19,496 nucleotides of DNA, from NCBI GenBank assembly GCA_019234745.1, contig JAFAKZ010000251.1, positions 1 through 19,496 of the forward strand, given 5' to 3'. The notes under the pieces are model-generated. The model had not been told where the DNA came from. It saw only the letters and a program-made list of their open reading frames with translations, and searched no databases. The stretch is from Burkholderiales bacterium. Lineage in GTDB: Bacteria > Pseudomonadota > Gammaproteobacteria > Burkholderiales > Chitinimonadaceae. Made by a program: the position numbers and the translations under genes. Of the stretch, positions 14,477 through 19,496 are shown piece by piece (within the stretch, counting starts at the first letter, position 1; each line of letters opens with the position of its first letter).

Positions 14477-15424
14477 CTACGCTTCACCCAAAGTAGCGAG
14501 CAGGCGCCGCGCATGCGCCGCCAGTATCGTCTTGAGCTCAACGGGCTCCTGAATATCGAAGCCGAATGGCAGCCGAGCCAGCTCGCGTGCCATCCATTCC
14601 AGGCTATCCGCCTGGCTCTTCAGCAGCACGCCCTCATCCTGCGGCTCCAGCACACCCATGGTGGTAAACAGATAGCGCTTTGCCGTCTGCAGATCGGTAT
14701 GCAGCACGACCTGCACAGCGTGCTTGCGCGGCAGGCGGGCGATCGCCTCTTCCAGGTAGGCGATGGGGTCGAAATCGGCTGGTCTACCGAAGCTGGCCGG
14801 GATCGGGCGTACCGCTTCGATATGGTCGAGCCGGAAAGTACGCATGCCCTGCCGCAGGTGGCAGTAGGACACGACATACCAGTTGCCCTCCCACAGCGCG
14901 AGGCCGTAGGGATCGATATCGCGCTCCGTGCGGCTGCCGACGTTATCGACATAGCGGATATGCAGGCGCTGCTGCTGGTGCGAGGCTGTGCTGACGGTGG
15001 CGAGCGTTTCGCTATTTTCCAGCGAGCGGGCGCGCGCGATGTCGAGCGCTACCGTATCGCCCACGGCGTGCACGCGGTCGCGCAAGGTGGCCGGTAGCAC
15101 GCGCTCCAGCTTGGACAAGGCGCTCGCCCCCGCCGCCAGCGCCAAACCCAGCTGGCGACCAGCTACCAGGCCCAGCGCCAGGGCCATCGCTTCCTCGTTG
15201 TCGAACATCATGGGCGGCAGCTTGAAGCCCTGCATCAGCCGGTAGCCGCCATCGCGCCCCCGTTCCGTCACGAGCGGGATGCCCAGTTCGTCCAGCGCGA
15301 CGATGTAGCGGCGCAGCGTGCGCGGGTCGACGTCCAGGCGGCGCGCGAGTTCACTCCCGCTCATCAGACCATGGGACTGCAGTAGTTCGAGTAGCGCGAG
15401 GACGCGGCTGGTGGATTTAGCCAT
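14477..15424 (-). CDS. WYL domain transcriptional regulator (YafY/DeoR-like HTH)
   Basis: A 315-residue regulator with an N-terminal winged helix (residues 1-64): LLQSHGLMSGSELARRLDVD, RTLRRYIVALDELGIPL, and the wing GRDGGYRL. The WYL domain covers about 145-220 with RLHIRYVD, DPYGLALWEGNWYVVSYC and TFRLDHIEAV, where the WYV and R..F/R positions are seen. A WCX-like C-terminal part follows (about 230-315). WYL domains are thought to sense nucleotides or nucleic acid. It is divergent from a LysE/RhtB exporter and probably controls it and itself through the palindrome at 15445-15463. Ribosome binding site is weak (GATGGGCGC before the ATG). Confidence 0.92.
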   Translation of the reverse strand: MAKSTSRVLALLELLQSHGLMSGSELARRLDVDPRTLRRYIVALDELGIPLVTERGRDGGYRLMQGFKLPPMMFDNEEAMALALGLVAGRQLGLALAAGASALSKLERVLPATLRDRVHAVGDTVALDIARARSLENSETLATVSTASHQQQRLHIRYVDNVGSRTERDIDPYGLALWEGNWYVVSYCHLRQGMRTFRLDHIEAVRPIPASFGRPADFDPIAYLEEAIARLPRKHAVQVVLHTDLQTAKRYLFTTMGVLEPQDEGVLLKSQADSLEWMARELARLPFGFDIQEPVELKTILAAHARRLLATLGEA

Positions 15425-15444
15425 GCGCCCATCTTACGCCGTAT

Positions 15445-15463
15445 TAGGGCGGAATTCGCCCTA
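15445..15463. promoter_or_regulatory. Perfect palindrome, candidate WYL-regulator operator
   Basis: TAGGGCG (15445-15451), GAATT, CGCCCTA (15457-15463) is a perfect 7+5+7 inverted repeat in the 93-base gap between the divergent WYL gene and exporter gene. It lies 20 bases before the WYL start and 54 before the exporter start, in position to block both promoters. It is the best operator candidate in this gap. Confidence 0.6.
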
Positions 15464-15517
15464 TATCACGCTTACATTGCCCCTCACGGAAGCAAAACAC
15501 CTGAGGAGCGCAATAAT

Positions 15518-16204
15518 ATGAACGCCGCAAATAATCTCTGGCTGTATTTCCTGCTCGTATTCGGCGTGATCGTGCTGCCGGGCATGGACATGGCGTTTGT
15601 GATGGGCAGCAGCATGGTGGGCGGCCGGCGCGCCGGGTTTGCCGCGGTGGCCGGCATCGTGGTGGGCGGCTTCTGCCATATGGCGATCGGCGCCACGGGC
15701 CTGAGCGTCGTGCTCAAGCTTATCCCCATGGCCTTTGCCGCCATGCTGCTGGCCGGCGCCGTCTACCTGGCCTGGATAGGCTGGTCGCTGATCAAGGTAA
15801 GCAAGCTCGATGGCCCCGTCGCGAGCAATGCCTCGCCCAAGCTAGGTACCAGCTTCGTGCGCGCCATGGCGACCTGCCTGCTCAACCCCAAAGCCTATTT
15901 GTTCATGCTCGCCATCTTCCCCCAGTTCGTGCACGCCGACCGCGGCCCCATCTGGCAGCAGGCGGCAACCTTGAGCGTGATCACAGCGTTCACGCAGATT
16001 GCCGTATATGGCGCCGTAGCGCTCCTGGCTGCGCAGGCCCAGGTGTTGCTCTCGTCGCGACCACGGGCAAACGCCTGGGCGGCCAAGTGCGTGGGCGGTT
16101 TGTTGATTGCGGCGGCCGGCCTGACGCTGTACGGCGGAGCACAATCCCTGGACGTCTGCTCGGGTGCCGTCATTGCGCCGCATCGGCCGCCCATGATCCA
16201 GTGA
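15518..16204 (+). CDS. LysE/RhtB family amino-acid exporter (second copy)
   Basis: A 228-residue inner-membrane exporter of the LysE/RhtB family with about six helices. Family features are VIVLPGMDMAFVMGSS near residues 18-33, GIVVGGFCHMAIGATGLS, and TCLLNPKAYLFMLAIFPQFV around 119-138. The TPGP motif of many members is replaced by LPGM, so it belongs to a different branch from the copy at 11496. The last 20 or so residues (after LTLYGGAQS) form a polar, Pro-rich tail not usual in the family. AGGAG at 15504-15508 precedes the ATG by nine bases. It is likely controlled by the divergent WYL protein; substrate unknown. Confidence 0.92.
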   Translation: MNAANNLWLYFLLVFGVIVLPGMDMAFVMGSSMVGGRRAGFAAVAGIVVGGFCHMAIGATGLSVVLKLIPMAFAAMLLAGAVYLAWIGWSLIKVSKLDGPVASNASPKLGTSFVRAMATCLLNPKAYLFMLAIFPQFVHADRGPIWQQAATLSVITAFTQIAVYGAVALLAAQAQVLLSSRPRANAWAAKCVGGLLIAAAGLTLYGGAQSLDVCSGAVIAPHRPPMIQ

Positions 16205-16242
16205 ACTTGCGGGGACGCGGCGCAGATCACCCAGCGGCACGC

Positions 16243-16248
16243 TACAAT
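16243..16248 (+). promoter_or_regulatory. -10 box very close to the threonylcarbamoyl-AMP synthase start
   Basis: TACAAT, a five-of-six match to the -10 consensus, ends six bases before the ATG at 16255. Transcription would begin at or next to the start codon. There is no ribosome binding site in the region and no clear -35 at the right distance. Confidence 0.4.
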
Positions 16249-16254
16249 CCCCGT

Positions 16255-17238
16255 ATGCAAAACATATCCACCAACATAGACGAGGCGCTTGCGCTGCTGC
16301 GTGCAGGCGAACTGGTCGGTATTCCGACCGAGACGGTCTACGGGCTGGCGGCCGATGCGGCGCGGCCCGAGGCCGTGGCGAAGATCTTCACCATGAAAGG
16401 GCGGCCAGCCGATCACCCCGTGATCGTGCACCTGGCCGGCAAAGATCAGCTGAGCGACTGGGCGCGCGACATCCCCGACTCTGCCTGGAAGCTGGCCGAA
16501 GCGTTCTGGCCCGGCTCGCTGACCCTGATCCTGCAGCGCCAGCCGCAGGTGCCCGATGCCGTGACGGGTGGCCAGGACACGGTTGGCCTGCGCGCACCGG
16601 CCCATCCGCTCACGCACGAGCTGCTGCGCCGCTTCGGCGGCGGTCTGGCTGCGCCCTCGGCCAACCAGTTCGGCCATGTCAGCCCGACGACGGCGCAGCA
16701 CGTCTACGCAGAGTTTGGCGAACGCCTGCCGCTGATCCTCGACGGCGGCCCCTGCCTGGTTGGCGTGGAATCGACCATCGTCGGCCTGACGGGCGACTTC
16801 CCTACCCTGCTGCGGCCGGGTGGTGTGCCGCGCGAGGCGATCGAGGATGTGCTGGGCATCACCCTGGTGCACCACGAAAAACCGGCCGAGGCCAAGCTGC
16901 GCGTCTCCGGCCTGCTCGACTCGCACTATGCGCCGCGCACGCCGCTCTATATGGGTGGGCTGCGCCGCCTGGAGGATGAGGCCTACCGTCACTTGGAACA
17001 AGGCAAGCGCGTGGCCATCCTGCACCGCTCGCCCCTTGCAGGCGGCGTGTGCGGCCTGGAAAGCCACCAGATGCCGGACGAGCCGGAAGCCTTCGCACGC
17101 GATTTGTACGCCACCCTGCGCGTCTTCGACGAGGGCCGCCACTTCGACTTCCTGTTGCTGGAAACGCCACCGCAGACACCCGCTTGGCTAGCGGTGAACG
17201 ACCGCGTGAAGCGGGCAGCCGTGGGCATCCTGACCTGA
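16255..17238 (+). CDS. L-threonylcarbamoyladenylate synthase (Sua5 type)
   Basis: This enzyme makes threonylcarbamoyl-AMP from threonine, bicarbonate and ATP, the first step of the t6A37 modification of ANN-decoding tRNAs in the cytosol. The 327-residue product has the YrdC/TsaC domain (about 5-200): GIPTETVYGLAADA (22-35), KIFTMKGRPADHP, APSANQFGHVSPTTA, STIVGL and LRPGGV. A linker and a C-terminal Sua5 domain (about 215-327) follow, so it is the longer Sua5 form rather than the short TsaC form. The open frame extends upstream into the exporter gene, but MQNISTNIDEAL fits the family start. A leaderless transcript is possible, see the -10 box just upstream. Confidence 0.93.
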   Translation: MQNISTNIDEALALLRAGELVGIPTETVYGLAADAARPEAVAKIFTMKGRPADHPVIVHLAGKDQLSDWARDIPDSAWKLAEAFWPGSLTLILQRQPQVPDAVTGGQDTVGLRAPAHPLTHELLRRFGGGLAAPSANQFGHVSPTTAQHVYAEFGERLPLILDGGPCLVGVESTIVGLTGDFPTLLRPGGVPREAIEDVLGITLVHHEKPAEAKLRVSGLLDSHYAPRTPLYMGGLRRLEDEAYRHLEQGKRVAILHRSPLAGGVCGLESHQMPDEPEAFARDLYATLRVFDEGRHFDFLLLETPPQTPAWLAVNDRVKRAAVGILT

Positions 17239-17259
17239 TAGTCGGTCGCAGCGCCACCA

Positions 17260-17294
17260 AATACAATGCCCCGCATCAAGCGGGGCGCTGTATT
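17260..17294. terminator. Long nested bidirectional terminator
   Basis: GCCCCGC (17268-17274), loop ATCAA, GCGGGGC (17280-17286) is flanked, after a two-base mismatch on each side, by AATACA (17260-17265) and TGTATT (17289-17294). The whole is a 35-base hairpin between two convergent genes, 21 bases from the Sua5 stop and 17 from the aminopeptidase stop. The outer A/T arms supply U-rich ends on both strands. Confidence 0.8.
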
Positions 17295-17311
17295 CTGGAG
17301 CAAGACGCACC

Positions 17312-19496
17312 TTACATCCTGGACTGCTCCACCGTCACCGTCTTGCGGTTGTCGCTCGGTACACGGTCGATCAGGATGTTGAACGGATCGACGCCGACTT
17401 CGTAGGGTTCTTCAGCCACCGTCACCGTCACCGTCGGCTCCTCGCCCGTCAGCTTGCGCTTGTCGAGCATCAGTACCTTCTCGTGGTCTTCCTTGCCGTC
17501 CGCGGCCTTGGCGAACACGCCGATCTCCACCGGCTCGTCATAGCTACGGGACGACTCCTTGCCCTGCCCGTCCGTCTCGTACTTGCGCAGGTGCAGCTTC
17601 ATCGTCACGTCCCATTTGCCGTCCTTGCGCTTGACCGCGTTCGCTTCCACCACGCGGTTGTCGTAGAACACGATCTTCTCGAACAGGTCCGTCACAAGCT
17701 GCTGCTTGTCGGCCGGTGTTTCGGCGCGGATGTAGTCGAGCATCTCCTTCGACGTGGTGTAGGGCGCGTTCTGATAGGCCTTGTCCTGGACAAAGCGTTT
17801 CAAGGCACGGTTCAGCGGCGCTTCGCCGATCTCGTCGCGCAGGCGATAGAACACCAGAGCACCCTTGCGGTAGTGGATATAGTCCTGACTCTCGACGCGA
17901 TACAGGGGCTGCTCCTCGATACGCTCACCGCCACGACCTCTCAAGTAGCCGTCCAGCTCGAATCGGAGGAAGCGGCGCATATGCTCGCGCCCGTAGGTTT
18001 TCTCCATCACCATCATGGCGGAATATTGCGCCATGGACTCCATCAGCATGGAGCCGCCCTGGACATCTGCACCGATCACCTGGTGCCCCCACCACTGGTG
18101 TGCCACTTCGTGCGCCGTAACGTAATAGACGTAGTCGATATCATCCTTGTTGCGCAGGTCGGCGATAAAGCCGATGTCTTCCGAGAACGGAATCGTGTTC
18201 GCGAAGGACTGCGCAAATGAGGCGTAGCGCGGGAATTCCAGGATGCGCACCTGCTTGTGCTGATAGGGCCCGAAGTTCGCCGTGTAGTAGTCGAGCGCCT
18301 TCTGCGTAGCTTCGATCATGCGATCCACGTTGTAGCCATGCTTGGCGTCGTAATAGACCTGGATGGGAAGGCCGTGCCATTCGCTCTTCTTGATCTGCCA
18401 GTCAGCCGACAGATAGGAGAAGAACGAGAGCATCGGACGGTCCATCTTGTAGTGGAAGTAGCGGCGCCCACCCTTCTCCCAGCTCTCCTGCAGGTAGCCC
18501 GGCGCAACGGCAGTCTGGTCGGCACTCGTCGACACGGTCGTCTCGTAGCTGATCCAGTCCGCATCGTTCGAAATGTCGTTGTTGCTACGCGCCCTCTCGT
18601 CCTCCAGCTTCGCCATGCGCATTGGCTCGCCCAGGCCACGCTTGCGCCGCTCGTTGCGGTCGGGCAGCTCCGCGTTCGATTGATATCCCAAGTGCGGGAA
18701 GTAGTTCTGGTTGTTGAAGAAAGTGCCGTTGTAATTCACGTTGAGTGCATTACCCCCAAAACCACTGACGCCCGATGTATTGGTAAAGCCTGGGTTGCGA
18801 ACTTCCACCTTGAAGTCCATATCGATGGCAGCGCCTGCTGCGAGCGGCTGCACAAGCTTGAGGATATGGAAGCCAGAATCCTTGTCGGCCAGTTCGGTCT
18901 TGTATGCGGGTAGATTCGATAAGATCGCCGGGTACTGTGGGTCCATCTGCACATACAGCGTGTCGATAGGCGCACCCGTCTTGTTCACGAGGCGATAATG
19001 GCCGCTCAGGTCGACAGCACGACGCTCGGGATAAATGTCGACGTTGGCACGAATGTCGGTAATGCGCGGTTGCGGCAGACCCTTGTATTTGCGGAACTGC
19101 TTTTCGTAGTTTGCCTGGCGGTCCATCGCCACATCACTCGGTACGTAGTCGTTCAGCACGTTCGTGTTGTAGTAGATCCAGGCGCCGCAGCCGATCCAAG
19201 CCAAACCGAAGCCGGCAAGCGCGATGCCCGACGGCCCGCGCAGTTGCCGGACGGCCCCCTGCACGCGCGCACCCCAGGACGGTGCAATACCGCGCACCCA
19301 AAAGGCCTGCGCCTTGATCAGGGCAGCAATGCAGAATAGCAGCCAGTAAAACGCGAACCAGAGACGACCCGGCAAGAAATGGCCGTAACCGTTCATATCG
19401 GAATACGGCGCATCGGGCATGCCTGCGAAGGTATACAGGTTGTGCTCGTAATGCATCATGGGCAAGGCTATCTGCGCCACCATCACGAGGATAATG
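17312..19496 (-). CDS. Membrane-anchored M1 family aminopeptidase, C-terminal part (cut at right edge)
   Basis: The frame is open to the right edge, so the 5' end lies outside. The visible part begins with membrane helices (about residues 41-60 and 88-107, counted from the GTG at 19486), then a soluble M1 domain: an N-terminal beta saddle (about 140-345) and the zinc site HEVAHQWWGH (His459, Glu460, His463) with the third ligand probably Glu483 in MLMESMAQYS. A catalytic Tyr candidate lies in the following segment (RVESQDYIHYRKGALVFY). Relatives I know of are proteins of over 1000 residues with an ABC-2-permease-like N-terminal half. It should cleave N-terminal residues from peptides outside the cytoplasmic membrane; substrate unknown. 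It ends at a bidirectional terminator. Confidence 0.92.
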   Translation of the reverse strand, partial: IILVMVAQIALPMMHYEHNLYTFAGMPDAPYSDMNGYGHFLPGRLWFAFYWLLFCIAALIKAQAFWVRGIAPSWGARVQGAVRQLRGPSGIALAGFGLAWIGCGAWIYYNTNVLNDYVPSDVAMDRQANYEKQFRKYKGLPQPRITDIRANVDIYPERRAVDLSGHYRLVNKTGAPIDTLYVQMDPQYPAILSNLPAYKTELADKDSGFHILKLVQPLAAGAAIDMDFKVEVRNPGFTNTSGVSGFGGNALNVNYNGTFFNNQNYFPHLGYQSNAELPDRNERRKRGLGEPMRMAKLEDERARSNNDISNDADWISYETTVSTSADQTAVAPGYLQESWEKGGRRYFHYKMDRPMLSFFSYLSADWQIKKSEWHGLPIQVYYDAKHGYNVDRMIEATQKALDYYTANFGPYQHKQVRILEFPRYASFAQSFANTIPFSEDIGFIADLRNKDDIDYVYYVTAHEVAHQWWGHQVIGADVQGGSMLMESMAQYSAMMVMEKTYGREHMRRFLRFELDGYLRGRGGERIEEQPLYRVESQDYIHYRKGALVFYRLRDEIGEAPLNRALKRFVQDKAYQNAPYTTSKEMLDYIRAETPADKQQLVTDLFEKIVFYDNRVVEANAVKRKDGKWDVTMKLHLRKYETDGQGKESSRSYDEPVEIGVFAKAADGKEDHEKVLMLDKRKLTGEEPTVTVTVAEEPYEVGVDPFNILIDRVPSDNRKTVTVEQSRM

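Noticed and set aside
15895..17142. Long minus-strand open frame opposite the exporter and Sua5 genes (415 codons)
   Set aside because: Shadow of two well-supported plus-strand genes; no recognisable domain, low-complexity Arg/Gln/Ala content.

Overview
The window looks like chromosomal DNA of a free-living Gram-negative proteobacterium with a fairly high GC content (roughly 60 % by eye). The dapA-bamC gene pair, outer-membrane lipoproteins, a Xanthomonas/Pseudomonas-type S53 peptidase, a chemoreceptor remnant and EmrAB-type efflux genes all fit this. Features of the BamC protein (lipobox, SLEVPPDL motif, the HRGM region) make a betaproteobacterium my first guess, with Xanthomonadales as the alternative. 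The sequence alone does not settle it. I see no rRNA, tRNA, CRISPR array, IS element or prophage.

Left part (1-4310): a possible 3' tail of a gene entering from the left, two GC-rich hairpins, a 46-residue His-rich single-span membrane peptide with its own terminator, a glycerophosphodiester phosphodiesterase, the dapA-bamC pair (lysine/peptidoglycan precursor synthesis and outer-membrane protein assembly) closed by a strong terminator, and a stand-alone ParB-like protein.

Middle part (4360-8860): a secreted S53 serine-carboxyl peptidase on the minus strand with its own terminator and a leader region; a decayed chemoreceptor gene with only its 3' end left and a nonsense codon; a small exported protein of unknown function; a small conserved-looking cytosolic protein; and a minus-strand pair, alpha/beta hydrolase plus NlpC/P60 lipoprotein, joined by a 4-base GTGA overlap.

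Right part (8860-19496): a divergent control region leads into a plus-strand cluster tetR - emrA-like - metallophosphoesterase - rhtB/lysE-like exporter - emrB-like MFS pump - small beta-barrel protein. The two halves of the efflux pump are separated by two genes, and no outer-membrane channel gene is present. Then come a minus-strand WYL-domain regulator facing a second LysE/RhtB exporter across a perfect 7+5+7 palindrome, a Sua5-type threonylcarbamoyl-AMP synthase that may be read from a leaderless mRNA, a nested bidirectional terminator, and the C-terminal part of a large membrane-anchored M1 aminopeptidase that runs off the right edge.

Most of the window is ordinary chromosomal content. 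I did not find a convincing new multi-gene system. The items most worth checking are the split pump cluster, the divergent control regions, the His-rich small peptide, the orphan ParB-like protein and the chemoreceptor remnant.
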